DNA of 64,000 bases from Termitomyces sp. T153 (GCA_018296165.2 JACKQL020000012.1:248001-312000); one strand, 5' to 3'. Shown: positions 1-11,708, numbered from the stretch's first letter. Numbers and translations: made by a program. The notes: generated from the sequence alone by a model not told the origin.

Positions 1-837
1 ACACTGATGATAGCGCCTGTGCTTGTGGGTCTGGGAACAGCTAGTCTCTGCCAGTGTGGCACGTCGGGAGCGAGATACTTATTGTGTACAAGTAGGGATG
101 CACTATAGTCCAGCTTATATCAGAGCCGGATTTTTTCCAGAATCGAGTATCTCGAGGAAGAGATACAACAGGGATTGTAAAGTCGTGATTAGAAAACTGT
201 GTTGTGATGACGGACACGGAGGAAGAGATGATTGCTTGGTCGCTCGAGAGCTCCAGGTCCCACGCTTCGGTAATCTGTACCATATATAGAGAGCAACATG
301 TCGCGAAAACAACGAAATGATCAAGTAGAAAGTTGCACTGCCTTTTTTGTCTCATGCATGAGTCTCATGAGGACCGATACATAGATCGTGCTTACCCTTT
401 CCGTTACTTGCGGCACACACACTGATAGCCAAATTCTGGAACGAACGCAAGATACTATTAGTATGACTGTTGAGTTAGGTGAAAAGTACTGTGATCTGAT
501 AAAAAGTGACTGCCAGTGAGCAGAATTGAATGACTTCCTCCCAATCATGCTAGATCCCTGACTCGACCTTTACTCTATCTTGCCACACTTCAATTTCGAG
601 AAAGCACTGAAACGAGTGTGTATTCGTCGCCAGTCATCACCAGTCTTGAATTGGCTTCGCCTAGTTCTTCAATGATTATGAGGTTCTTCATGGATACATT
701 TAATACAATATGTTTGACAGACGAAGTAGATAATAATGAAGGCTATTAAAGGAATATAATTGGCACCTGGTTAGAATGCAAAAAGAGGAAGAGAGTCAAA
801 TACGATGTCGAGGAGGCGCAAATGGTTGCCAATACCT
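1..837. other. Host-like DNA without recognisable gene
   Basis: CpG content is normal and the open frames on both strands are short and overlapping, with no family motif I recognise. The overlapping frames at 23-355 are probably chance. I see no repeat shared with the rest of the window. Confidence 0.4.
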
Positions 838-1221
838 TCAGTACTCTCTTGGAGTAAACGGATCCACTATAGTCACAAACTTCGCCTTCTCAAAGTCTTC
901 TTGGTGAGTGAAGGCGTTGTGCTTGAACCGTATACATCCTTCGTCTTCTTCGAATTTCTCATAGCTCCCCCTTACCGCGTTCGGGTCATCCTTGTAGTGC
1001 ATGAGGAAGAGACACCACACTTCGCCGCCTTGGTAAGCAGATAAAATTGTCATCTCGCCACCAAGTTTCCTGTTATGACGCTTAGCAATATAAGGGATCA
1101 AGTTTTCGTCGTAGATATCAATGCCGGGGTAACGACGTCGGGCCCAGGCCACGGTGTCTTCATAGCTCAAGATGTATCCTCCAACTTTGATCATGACGGA
1201 TGTGGTAACCTTGAAAGGCAT
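838..1221 (-). CDS. Small hypothetical protein, about 127 aa
   Basis: An uninterrupted frame encodes about 127 residues from the ATG beginning MPFKVTT; an in-frame ATG six codons upstream gives a poorer start because it lies in low-complexity sequence. The product is hydrophilic, acidic and aromatic-rich (VAWARRRYPGIDIYD near the N-terminus, KFEEDEG in the C-terminal third). It has no signal peptide or membrane segment. I do not recognise the family. The start is supported by a diverged second copy of the first 60-70 bases at 15976-16044, which keeps the MxFKVTT...IKVGGYIL reading. A phrase like YxxxDVDIYDEFIP is also readable near 25600, so this may be a small dispersed gene family. No intron is needed. 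Function unknown. Confidence 0.55.
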   Translation of the reverse strand: MPFKVTTSVMIKVGGYILSYEDTVAWARRRYPGIDIYDENLIPYIAKRHNRKLGGEMTILSAYQGGEVWCLFLMHYKDDPNAVRGSYEKFEEDEGCIRFKHNAFTHQEDFEKAKFVTIVDPFTPREY

Positions 1222-1767
1222 TATTAGCAGTATGATCATGTATGATGGATAAGGAGACAGACGTAGTGGTTATGGATAGCAGTCGAGGTGGGGTGGTTCC
1301 AAGCGACTCTCAAGTCTAGTTTAAGTGGCTGTCGGGCTTGTAATTGGCCTTTAATCAACGCTTCGGATGGGCATCCTTATGTAATCACTCCATTGTTGAA
1401 TATTTAATTCGGGTCACTCCATCAACATCGTTGTTGTCAGTTATTACCTGTCATTAATGAGTCCAAGTTTTGAACCTGAGATCTGAGACTCAGTGCCCTT
1501 CAAGAATTTGAGGATCATCTGATTGTTGAATTTCTCTACATCAATTGCCCTTCAAAGTTTCATGTCTCGTTCTATTTATGTAGTGCATATCATCAGTACT
1601 TGTCCCAGCCTGTGCCTATATCAATGACAGGGTCACCTCGAGGTTTGGGTCTTCCACTTCAGGAAATCTTATAAGTTTCTTGAGAAACATCAATTAAGAA
1701 CATGTTATATGATTTCTAATATGTTTTTCTCAAGTAGAAATTATTGGTGTAATGGACTGGGCCCTCT
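1222..1767. other. Intergenic, nothing recognised
   Basis: AT-rich host DNA between the small gene and the first repeat. I see no coding frame with family features. Confidence 0.4.
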
Positions 1768-2455
1768 TGTCATGACCTATTCCCAGAACCCCCAGACCTC
1801 ATTCCCAGCCTCCTTGTTTCTTCAGAGCTCCCCCCCAACACCCCCTCAACACCCCTGACCTTTGTTCACCTACAGCACCCACCCTGGCTAACTCTGATGC
1901 TTCTTTTGCAAACCCCAACAGCCCCCTGGCTGACTCCAACATGTTCCCCACAGGCCTTGATGCTTCCCTTTCCCCTCCTGAGTCCCTGGAACCCATGCCC
2001 ACTGTTCCTGACCCTGATGTATGTCACTGATTTGTCACCCTGACTTACTCAACCAACTCTGAAGCATCACAACAACCCCAGGGTAGCCTGCATTCCCATT
2101 TGATCCCATCAGTATATCACCATGGCTCACTCACTGATCATAACCAACACTGGCTGACTCTGTGCAGCCCCAAAAAGCCTGGCCTCCAGACCTTCTATTC
2201 CCAGAGCAGTTCCAATAGTTGGTATATAAGTTGCAGAGTAGCATACTGTACTCTAGTCTTGCATTGCCTTATTACCTATGTTCTGATTGATTGTTTCTTT
2301 GTGTTTTGTGTCTACATGTTAAGTCTTCTCTTATCTCAGTCTCCTGGTCCTGTCTCATCTCTATTTCCATCTCTTGTCTTGTTACTGTCTTATATCTCTG
2401 CTTCAATCTATTTTTGTTCTCATCTCAATCTTGCCTCAACTTGATCCTGTCCTGC
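1768..2455 (+). repeat. LTR family B, truncated copy (plus orientation)
   Basis: It begins TGTCATGACC, the terminus of the complete 1142 bp B LTR at 36778-37919 read on its sense strand. It shares with that LTR a pyrimidine-rich first part, a TATA box (tatataag near 2223) and a downstream TC-rich tract. It breaks off where an A-family LTR begins at 2456, so about 450 bp of the B 3' end are missing here. Confidence 0.7.
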
Positions 2456-2809
2456 TGTAAGGGCAACCTCCAGGGCAGTGGATCTGAGTCATACAGCTAG
2501 CAGAGGGGAATTTGAAGTATATTGACAAGTAGACAACAATACAATCAGTAACTAATCACCTAGCAGAGGGGAATCTGAAGAGAAAAAGTCAAAGGATCCC
2601 TGCTGCTTGGTGTGGTACATCAGTGAGTGGCAGAGGTACAGAAGGCCAGAGCTAGCCCTAACCCTAGGACAATAATCAATGAAGTAATATGGAAAGTTCT
2701 GTAGGTCTCCAGAGATTTCTGGGGTTTTGGAACATGCCCCAGAGATGTTGGACAGGCTGCAGAGACACTGGAACAAGTTGCGGAGGTCAGAAAAGGAAGT
2801 CTGCTGACA
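2456..2809 (-). repeat. LTR family A, solo or orphan copy
   Basis: It reads TGTAAGGGC...CTGACA on the plus strand, matching the 370 bp LTRs of gypsy element A1 in the minus orientation, with several small deletions (354 bp). The flanks (CCTGC left, TCAAT right) do not match, so no target-site duplication is visible. No polypurine tract or gypsy coding sequence follows, so it is best called an orphan LTR that truncated the B LTR on its left. Confidence 0.7.
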
Positions 2810-3984
2810 TCAATCACAACCACCAATGTGACTGGTGCTGGTCCTAACCCTGCACCACAGCTACTCATGTTCAACCTGTTCATGTGTGGTGTGACAGGAG
2901 CTAATAGGACTGCAGGAGTGAATGTAAATGCTAACCCATGGGGAATCAATCCAACAATGACACAACAGTTCCTTAGTGGGTATGGTGGTGTATGAGCAAT
3001 GCCTGCCCAGACAGCTGATAGGAGGCCTCCATATAATGACCATGCACCCTCCTCTGCAATGATGAGGTGTAGTGTTGGAATCAGTCCAGTGTACTTGATC
3101 ATGCCATTGACACTTGGTTGTCTCAGTTGTGTTCATAGCACCTTTGGTGATGCATGTGAGCAACAAGACAGATTGAGCTTTAGAAGAAGAAACCCACCTT
3201 GTGAGAATATGTTATAAGACTTGTGATGCATTTGGCTGCACCCCCAGAAAAATAGCTTGTGGTAATTGAGAAACAGAAAAAAATTAAAAGCTTAGATTAA
3301 TAAACTTACAGAAAGGACAAAAGGAACAATCTTTCACAGTGAATTACACTAAACAACTCTCAATGTTCAGTCAGTACAATTGACTAGTTTTTCTTTACCT
3401 TGTTCAACTTATCCATCTGTGGTATATGAGAAAAGTGAAGAGATATAAGTGAAACAAGAACTCACCTTCCAGCAATCATGGTTGTCATAGATCTCCTTCT
3501 CCCCATTAATCTCCTTAATCACCTTCACAGTCCAAGAGACCCAGACACACTTGGTTCAGTCAGTACATTTGTTCCCCTTTACTTGACTGAAGCATTACTC
3601 AGCACTGGCAAGGCATTTGATGAATATGCCATTGTCTTGAGGGCCCTTTGAAAGTGCATCCCATCATGCTTCTCCCTTAAATGAGCTACAAGCTTCACAG
3701 TGTGAATGATGGGGTACTCTTTGAGTTGAGACTTTCTCAGGCAAAGAATGGGGCATTTCATTGAGATTGAGAAGGACTTGGCTTGCCTCAGCATATTGAT
3801 GGTATAGATGATGGTAGAGAAGCATTGAGTAAGTCAAAAAAAAAAGGAAATAGAACAACTTACTTATCAGAGATGGTGGTTTGAGTGGAGGAGATGGTCA
3901 AGGAACCAGACACCTTAGATACAATAGAGCAATGTAGTCTTCTGAAGAATTATAACTTGGAATTTTATTCCAGAGTTCAGACAA

Positions 3985-4690
3985 TCATAAGAGTGAGTTT
4001 GGGTGAACCAAGGAGTCATAAGTCAGGGTTAGAGCTTGGGTGAACCCAGAGCTCATCAATGGTGGTATTTAACACACAGAAGAGACTGTGTCACTCCCAA
4101 GGCACCTTATAGGTGTACACCAAGCCCCATGCCTTAAGGTCACCCAGCAGAGGAAATTTGAGAGTTGGGGTTTCCAAACCCAAAACTTGAGAGGAAGTGT
4201 GAGTGAGTTTGGATGAACTCTTGGGAACCCAAAACTTGAGAGGAAGAGTGAGTGAGTTTGGATGAACCCAGAATTTGTGAGGGAAGGATAGAGCTTGGGA
4301 GAACCAAGCTCAAGTCCAGTCCTACTTTGATGGAGTTTGGAGATTATGTAATCCATCCATGGAAAACACAATGAGTGTTGCATCAAGTGAGTAGGTGTGA
4401 TCTGCAAGCAATATAATGGAAAAATAGATCTTCAAGGTAGCAACATGGTGACACAGTTGCCTTAGTCCATCAAGGCTATGCCATAGAGAGATCCTTAAGA
4501 TTGCTCAGTGCAACAGGAGTGTCTGAGTCTGAGTTGAGCCCAGAACTAGAGCCAAGTGAGCAAGTTTGGGTTGGATCTAGAGCTTCAGAGAAAGTGATAG
4601 AGCTTATGGATGAGCTCAGAACTGATATGGAAGTGAATGAGCTTGGGTGAACCCAGAACTCATGGTCAGGTCAACAATTCAAAGTCTGAC
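3985..4690. repeat. Degenerate minisatellite
   Basis: Variants of a unit like gtgagtttgggtgaacccagaa recur at irregular spacing. The clearest tandem pair shares cccaaaacttgagaggaag followed by gtgagtgagtttggatgaac (about 4178-4217 and 4229-4268). Further degenerate copies are near 4000, 4280, 4530 and 4630. It lies inside the inverted-repeat element. Confidence 0.6.
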
Positions 4691-5080
4691 TTGACTGGTG
4701 TTTGATTCTTACATAGCCCATTATGGGAACACAATCAGCAATAAGTAGAATCATAGTTCAGATTGTGTATGAGTGTGTCAAGTGACAAAGACTACATTTT
4801 TATAGTGACAATGGTGGAGTATCAGAAATGATGAATGTGAAGAAAATTGATTTATTTGAGAGCCAAACATCTATAATAGTAATGAGTTTTGTAACTGACA
4901 GTGAGTAAGTGCAAACAAGACTACTATTATCTGCTGGACTACATGTATCTAGACTTGGTGCTGCAAGTTATTTAGATCTGATCAACATAAAGAGACTAGA
5001 TGAAAATGAGTGAGTGTATTGATTTTGAGCCCAGAGAAAATACAAACACATCTCAGTGATATAACCACCCAGTTGTCCTC

Positions 5081-5407
5081 CTATTTCAACCTTGCTGCAT
5101 GAGTTTCAATATCTAAAATCATCATGGCTCTAAGCTGTGGGTCCAATTCAGTACTCCAAATGCTTGCTCCTGATTCCCAATATTTTGAGTAAAGGTCAAA
5201 AGAGAATAAAGTTGAGGGCTTCAGATAACACCCAACAATCCATGTGCCCTGAAGAGTTTGATTGTCCCTCCCTACAGGAAACTTGAGAATATTCTCAATC
5301 ATAAGTGGGGCAGAGACATTTTGCAAAAAGACAAAGGTGTTGCCCTTGTGCTTCTCACAAGAGGTGTATGACAAGCCAAAGTAATGGATTTGAGATTTAA
5401 TGACCAC
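5081..5407 (-). pseudogene. Unidentified coding relic, piece 1
   Basis: This 108-codon frame keeps the look of protein sequence (segments such as IHYFGLSYTSCEKHKGN and GTWIVGCYLKP) and continues upstream in the same frame beyond a start codon. It is one of a series of broken minus-strand frames filling 5081-6880 inside the inverted-repeat element. It could be part of a transposase or another cargo gene of that element. I do not recognise the family, and the low CpG content suggests heavy mutation. Confidence 0.35.
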
Positions 5408-6161
5408 TTTTAGAGGAATCTTGTGATACAGCTTGGCATGTTCAATTGCCAGACCATATTATTTGGGAAGTGGGGCTAATTTCACTTTTAGAGCATCATT
5501 GTCATCATCATTTACTTCAGTTGTGTAGAAAGAAATGAGGTTGAAAGCATCATCCTCTTTGGTGACCAGGATCCCACAAGTCTGTGGTTAAATTGGAGTC
5601 TGAAACATGGACTCACATTCTTTGATGATGTTGGGGCAGGCCTCTGGAAGGAAGAGCCCTCTTACACTAGATGTCTGATGCCAAGTGCACACAATGGTCT
5701 CTTCATATTCACCTAAACCACATGTTATTAATCCAAGCCAAATGAATATGTTGGTCTTACCATTCTTGTAATTTGTTGAAATTTGCTGCAATTGCCCAAT
5801 TGCATGCTCAGAAGGAAAGGCCCACTAGCCTGAAGCAGGACCAAATAATTTGAGAAAATCCAGAATGTGGAAGGCCATGTGATAATTGGGGACACATTCA
5901 TAGAATGGGAAAAGGTGAGCAAGCTCTTCTCAATACTCAGTCATGAGCTCCTAATAATGCACTCCATGATTTGTGCTAGCCACTTGAAAAGTTGCCACTT
6001 CCAAAAGAGCAGCATTGTTAGATGCAGGAGATTTTTCTTTTGTTTGTCACTCTCCCACTATAAGCAGGTCAAAGATATGAGAAGTTTTACACAGCCAACC
6101 ATCTACCATTGATCTGCTTTGAGCTTGGGCCCACTTGATAAGAGAGTTGTTGGGACCAAAA

Positions 6162-6626
6162 TCACCCAGGAAGGTCTGATAATATCTTGGAGGTCAGCTG
6201 AGATAGTCTCCATTTCATCTTTGAAGAAGATTTCCCCATGAAACAATGTGACATTGTGTTCTGGCTGCTGAATTCACTAGTAGAGCAATCTAAGTCAATG
6301 TTGTTCATACACATTGACTGATTTATACACACCCAGAGAAGGATTGCACAAGTATAGTCCTCTCTAATCCCTTTATCTCCTAGCAATAGTTGAATACTTA
6401 ATCCTGTTACCATACAGACTAGGGCTTCTTTGCACAAATCTCTCCATCTCTTGACTGCTTCATCAAAATCCAGGCCTTCAGTGCTGAAATCAATGGGCCA
6501 TTGCAGCCACTGGTAAAACATATATACATCATTGAAAACCTTTGGCTCAGTCTCTGAATCCAGCTTGGGATTGGCTTCATTGTACTGAATTTTCACCACA
6601 CTGGAGCTCCCTTCTTGGTCTTGCAC
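6162..6626 (-). pseudogene. Unidentified coding relic, piece 2
   Basis: A 154-codon minus-strand frame with plausible protein composition (VFNDVYMFYQWLQWPIDF, DEAVKRWRDLCKEALVCMVTG), in the same orientation as the 5081-5407 piece and followed upstream by another broken frame at 6675-6878. Together they suggest one former gene on the minus strand of the inverted-repeat element, now interrupted. No family assigned. Confidence 0.35.
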
Positions 6627-7769
6627 TTCTTATTGTTGGGGTCATACCAAGGATGTTCTGGAAGTGCTCTTTTATCAACCTGAGAAAGAGATTATGCATA
6701 ACATTGACAACAAGGTATGTTGATACCTTGTAGTATGGAAGTCAGAGAAGCTCAGTCCATTGCAAACCTGATCTGCCAGCAAGAGCAGATGCCTCTTCTG
6801 GAAAAGAAGCCAAGAAGTAGTTCTCAGCCAAGTCTTGACATTCTTCATCAGTTTGGAATTTTCAGCATTTATCATCAAAATTGCTGAATTTGTGAGATGT
6901 CCTATTGCACCAGCAGCAAGAACAAAAGTACTTGTGATGGATTGAAGTAAAGCCTCTCAACTGAGCTCTGGGATAATAATCTAAGTTCTAATTCTTCAGA
7001 AGACCCCATTGATCTATCATATTTAAGGCATCTGGTTCCCTGACCATCTCCTTCACTTGAACCACCATCTCTGACAAGTAAATCATTCTACACTGTGATT
7101 ATGCCAAGGCAAGCCAAGTCCTTCACAATCCCAATGAAATGTCCCATCCTTTGCTAAAAGTCTCAACTTGAAGGGTACCCCATCCTAGAGCTGGAGAAGA
7201 GCCAACAGATTTGCATATGGTCTTTTGTTTTGAGTATCTTTAGGTTTGATTAACATATCCTCATGAGGTGGGTTTCTTCTCCTAAAATTCAATTTGTCTT
7301 GTTGCTCACATGCATCACCACAGGTCCTATGAACATGACTGAGACAACAAGTCTCAACAGTGTAATCAAGTATACCAGACTTATTCAGACACTACACCTT
7401 GTCATTGCAAAGGAGGACACACAGTCATTATACACAGTTTGAAAATGAATGACAATATCAATCCAGTTTTAATGTCACTTTGCCTTTCCAGTCTTGGTGA
7501 CATCTCTCCTATTCCTAGTGCTGGCACCTCTACCTTCAGCAGCTCTTGGAATTCCAGCTCTGAGGAGGATTCAGATTATTCACCCATCTCAACACCAGAT
7601 GAAGCCCAACTCCCTCTCCATATTCCATTCCTAAGGTCTTCACTCAGGAATTTCTCTTGTGAAGAAGCAGTCAAGTTTCTCAGTTCACTCTCTCTTTGTG
7701 CAGGATCAGGAGACACCCAAGCTAGCTGCTCCCAAGACAGAGCATGTATTGTGGATAGGGATGAAGTGG

Positions 7770-9966
7770 GCCTGTTTGCCATAGAGGTCCACCACCACCA
7801 TCATGGCATCATGCCCATGAGCATCTTGGAGTTCCACAATGAAATCCACTGAAGCAACACTCTAGCAAGCAGCTGGAATAGGAAGAGGGTGGAGCTGTCC
7901 CATGGGTGCCTGGCAGCAAGGCTTGTTGCAGAGGCAGAGATCACAGGTGCCAGTGTAGGTGCCTAGATACAGGGAGATCTGTGGCCACCAATAATTCCAG
8001 AATACCAGCTCCAATGTCTTCCACCTTATGAGATGTCCAGCTACCTGAGATTTGTGGTGTTGCTCTACAATGTGCCAGCAAAGTTCTGGAATGTTAGGCA
8101 CATAGATGTGTCCTCTGAAGGTTAGGAGCCCATCCTAAAGACCCCACTCATCTGCATGCACAGACTTAACTCTGCTTGCTTGATGAGCTTGCAGGGCCTG
8201 TAACAGCATTCTCTTGCACACCCTCCCAGTTCCCTCTTTGGATATCTCTGAGGATGTTTGCCTCATCCACTTGGACCACAATCCCTTCTAGAGCATGGAT
8301 AGCAGAGAGCTCTGGCTTAAGGAGGACAATGTTGTCATTATCCCCTGCCTTCATGCCATGATCAGCCTGCCTGGACAATGCATCTGGTCTGCCCATGCTC
8401 TGTCCTGGCTTGTGATGCAGTGAGAAGTCAATGTTGGCCAGATACAGGGACCACTGAGCTTGGCATTTATTCAGCTTCTTAGCCATGTGAAAGTACTTGA
8501 GGTTCTTGTGGTCCATCCAGACTTCAAACTTATGCTGTGTGCCCTCAAGGAAATGCCACCATTCTGTCAAAGGACTGAATAATGGAAAGTGTCTCCTTGT
8601 TATGGATCTCATAGTTCTGTTCTATTGCATTAAGGCTTTTGGAGTAGAAGGCTACTGGATGCCACTTGCCATCCTCCTTTGACTGCTGGGAGAGGACTGC
8701 TCCCATGGCAAAGTCCAAGCTATCTGCTTCAACATGAAAGGGAAAGTCACTATCTGGAAACAGGAGGACAGGTTTTGAGGTAACAGCTTGTTTGAGGGCA
8801 TCAAAGGCAGCTTGTTATGGGGGCTCCCATTGCCATGCTGCATCCTAGCCTGTAAGGTCAAAGAGGGGATGTGCATGCTGGGAGAGATGCTACTTGCCAT
8901 CCTCCTTTGACTGCTGGGAGAGGACTGCTCCCATGGCAAAGTCCAAGCTATCTGCTTCAACATGAAAGGGAGAGTCATTATCTGGAAACAGGAGGACAGG
9001 TTTTGAGGTAACAGCTTGTTTGAGGGCATCAAAGGCAGCTTGTTGTGGGGGCTCCCATTGCCATGCTGCATCCTAGCCTATAAGGTCAAAGAGGGGATGT
9101 GCATGCTGGGAGAGATGCCACTTGCCATCCTCCTTTGACTGCTGGGAGAGGACTGCTCCCATGGCAAAGTCCAAGCTATCTGCTTCAACATGAAAGGGAG
9201 AGTCATTATCTGGAAACAGGAGGACAGGTTTTGAGGTAATAGCTTGTTTGAGGGCATCAAAGGCAGCTTGTTGTGGGGGCTCCCATTGCCATGCTGCATC
9301 CTAGCCTGTGAGGTCAAAGAGGGGATGTGCATGCTGGGAGAAATCCTGCATAAACCTCTGGTAGAAGTTGACAAACCCAAGAAAGGCCTGTTCTTCCTTC
9401 TTGTTCCTTGGCTCAGGCTACTCTGCTACACCTGCTACTTTAATGGAGTCCATTTCACCCATTCCATGTGAGATGATCTATTCTAGGTACTCCACCTTAG
9501 TCTGCTCAAATTCACACTCCTCAGGCTTTAGATAGAGCTAGTGTTGGTAGAGGCATTCCAAGACAATGTGTGTGACCCAGTGATGCTCCTCCAAGGTTTT
9601 AGTGTAGATGAGGATATCATAAAGATACACACAAACAACACCTTCTGAAATCAGGTCATGGAAGATGTCATTCATCATAGTCTGGAAAGTGGCTGGGCTG
9701 TTTGTAAGGCCAAAGAACAACACCAGAGGTTCAAAGAGTCCACAATTGGTTTGGAATGCTGCCTTCCACTCATCTCCCTCCTTGATGTGCACATTGTTGT
9801 AGCCCCAACAGATGTTCAACTTGGTGAAGTAGCATGCACCTCAAAGGCTGTTGATGAGTTCTGAGATGAGTGGCAAAGGATAGTGATTCTTCACTGTCAT
9901 CACATTCAAGACTCAAGAGTCCTGAACCAGACAAAGAGACCCATCCTTCTTCTTAATGAAAAAGAC
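7770..9966 (-). mobile_element. Gypsy-A pol remnant (A4)
   Basis: Read on the minus strand this is a Ty3/gypsy pol fragment without LTRs: start of reverse transcriptase (about 9900-9966, FFIKK region), RT core (9538-9819, [21 protein letters not shown] and [16 protein letters not shown], then YLYDILIY where YLDDILIY is expected), connection and RNase H (8166-9344) and the integrase zinc-binding region (7862-8101). Start of the integrase core is antisense to 7770-7860. Frames are broken and CpG nearly absent. The RNase H part carries a 228 bp tandem triplication. On its RT side it is cut by a B-family LTR at 9967, and the rest of RT, protease and gag are missing. Confidence 0.85.
8661..9344 (-). 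repeat. 228 bp tandem triplication inside pol
   Basis: Three head-to-tail copies start at 8661, 8889 and 9117, each opening with the phrase rendered gc(c/t)acttgccatcctcc and ending before gctgggaga. They differ at only a few positions. The period is 228 bases, exactly 76 codons, so it preserves the pol frame; the duplicated part runs from the connection domain (HAHPLFDL) to the start of RNase H (KEDGKWHP). High identity between units says the duplication is young relative to the decay of the surrounding element. Confidence 0.9.
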
Positions 9967-11029
9967 TGTCAGGTTCTGCCAACCATGAGGGCTCAGCCTA
10001 ACTGAGCAAGTCCTTACTAGGTGGATGCAATGTCCTGCACTTATAACCTGGTGCTCTGGAGTGGTCTGGACTTCAGATACTTGTGAGAATGGGTGAAGAG
10101 AAGTGGTTCAAGCAAGTCTGGGGTGGCCCAAGGAGGTCTAAGACCAGGTACAGTAAAGTTTGGGTTTAGAGGCATGGCAGGCACAAGTCTGTAAGCAAAT
10201 GTATAGGCAGTGGGGCAGTGGGGGCTTTGCAAGTGATGGGAATGCAGCCAGAGTTTGATGGGGGATCAATCAAGAGTAATGGGTCTTAGGACCAAGCATA
10301 GGGCAAGGTCTGGAGTTAGCTTATGAATGTTTAGAGAGTTGTAACATATGTGCAGAGTTTGTAATGACATCAGAGTTGAAAGAAACTTAGAAACAATGAA
10401 GGAAATAGAGATATACAAGGCAGGATGGAGTTGAGACAAGACAGAGACAAGAATGAATAGAATTGAGACAAGAAACACAAGATTAGAGATAGAAACAGAG
10501 AAGAAATGTAACAAGTAACCACAAGTAATGCAATATTAAGACTAGGGTAACAGATGTTACTCTACAACTTATATACTGACTACTGGACTCCTCCAGAGAT
10601 TGGGAGTGTGACAGTGGGACTTGTCTGAGCTACATGGGGTTGATGGGTGTCAGTTCTGATCAGAGAGTGGGCCATGTTGATGTTCTGATAGGAACTGATG
10701 GAAACATGGTCTGCTCTGTAGTCATTGGGAAGTTCCAGAGGGGTTGAGTAAGTTATGGGGACAAGCTAGCAATGCATGCTTGGGTCAGTGGAGATGTTAG
10801 AGAGGCTTAGGGGCCTTATAAGAAAGGGGGGAACTGAGGAAGCCAGCAGGGGTCATGCCAGGGTTTGCCAGAAGGTTGTTGGAGTTTGCCAGGAAAGTGT
10901 TGGAGATAGTCTGGGTGAGTGCCTTGAGTGAACAAGGGTTGGAGTGAGTTGAGGGGATGTTGGGAGGGAGCTCTGGGAAAGTGGAGCAGCTTTGGAGGAG
11001 GTCCAGAAGTCTGGGAGTGGGTCATGATG
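9967..11029 (-). repeat. LTR family B, near-complete copy (minus orientation)
   Basis: It begins TGTCAGGTTC and ends near GGGTCATGAtg on the plus strand, matching the complete B LTR at 36778-37919 throughout, including the TATA box (reverse complement of cttatatactgactactgg near 10567). The terminal CA appears mutated. The left flank is AAGAC but the right flank does not repeat it and does not resume the A4 reverse transcriptase. So this is not a clean solo LTR. The right flank read on the minus strand is GAAGGGGAGTGA, a possible polypurine tract, which would make it the 3' LTR of a lost B element. Confidence 0.75.
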
Positions 11030-11150
11030 TCACTCCCCTTCAGTGTCAAGACCCTTGAGGCATGAGGCATGAGTTGGGAATTGGTGAGGGTGTGGGAATC
11101 AAAGCATAAGCAATATTGATAAAACTGCAGCAGCAGCAGCAGCATGGGGA

Positions 11151-11708
11151 ATGAAGTCAAAGCAGGGTTGTTGTCCATCAAGAAGCTTCTCCAGTTCATT
11201 AAAAGGGTCAGGACATACCCTGGTGCGTCCCAACTTTTCAAATGTCTTTCTCAGGCTCATTATCACTAGCATCCCCAATGCCTCCCCTGAAGGTGCTGGG
11301 GTGAGCATGGGGTCCCCTGACCCTGGAATGGTATCAGAACAAAAATCCAGTAAGTTTTTGCTCTGTTCTGTTTGTGTCTTTACTGACCAACCATCCCCAG
11401 TGTGCACTCTGTGCCCAGCAAGGAGAATTGTGTGTGAATTCAATACGCTAGTTCTGGAATCTCATTGGGATTCCTCTGTCTGCCTTCCATGCTGTTCAAG
11501 GCATGAGAAGTGTTCTGTATTGTTAGAGTGGCATGTGGCATGCATCATTGCAAAGCAGGGATGGGAGTTGGAATGGGTGAGGGGGCAGTTGAGTGAGGGG
11601 CAGAAGGCCAGGGTGCTAGAGAGTGGGGAGTTGGTGGAGAAGGTGGGTCTGCTATGGGGGGGCATAAGGAGGAGGCTCTGGCCTCTTGAGATAAAGAGAA
11701 GTGCATAG
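11151..11708 (+). CDS. Cysteine-rich ORF beside B LTR, uncharacterised
   Basis: An uninterrupted frame of 185 codons. Its middle holds a cysteine-rich pattern (VCTLC, then CEF, then VCLPCCSRHEKCS) resembling small zinc-binding modules, followed by a charged segment (EWVRGQLSEGQKARVLE). No membrane segment or signal peptide is seen. It begins about 120 bases inside the B LTR at 9967-11029 and runs against that LTR's orientation. Frame integrity is surprising in such low-CpG DNA. The ATG is uncertain because the frame may have lost an upstream part. It could be cargo of the B element, a relic of a host gene, or chance. Function unknown. Confidence 0.4.
   Translation: MKSKQGCCPSRSFSSSLKGSGHTLVRPNFSNVFLRLIITSIPNASPEGAGVSMGSPDPGMVSEQKSSKFLLCSVCVFTDQPSPVCTLCPARRIVCEFNTLVLESHWDSSVCLPCCSRHEKCSVLLEWHVACIIAKQGWELEWVRGQLSEGQKARVLESGELVEKVGLLWGGIRRRLWPLEIKRSA

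Larger units (their letters stand above)
3033..7432. mobile_element. Unclassified element bounded by long inverted repeats
   Basis: The segment 3033-3216 is the diverged reverse complement of 7251-7432. A second block, about 3681-3985, is the reverse complement of about 6961-7200. Landmarks are the shared phrases gatgcatgtgagcaacaagaca and catttcatt-gattg-gaaggacttggcttgcc. The arms are roughly 80% alike by eye, lie in the same order outward, and enclose about 3 kb of low-CpG DNA containing decayed minus-strand frames. This is the layout of a DNA transposon with long terminal inverted repeats; an ordinary inverted duplication is the alternative. I found no target-site duplication and cannot assign a transposase family. 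Confidence 0.5.

Noticed and set aside
7439..7852. Plus-strand 137-codon frame with a serine-rich start
   Set aside because: Its second half is the antisense of the A4 integrase, so the frame is at least partly a shadow; the first half has no recognisable feature.
8652..9380. Open minus-strand frames of repeated sequence reading MQHGNGSPHNK
   Set aside because: They are the wrong frame of the 228 bp triplicated RNase H segment.
9967..11029. Calling the second B LTR a solo LTR
   Set aside because: The right flank does not repeat AAGAC and does not continue the A4 reverse transcriptase.
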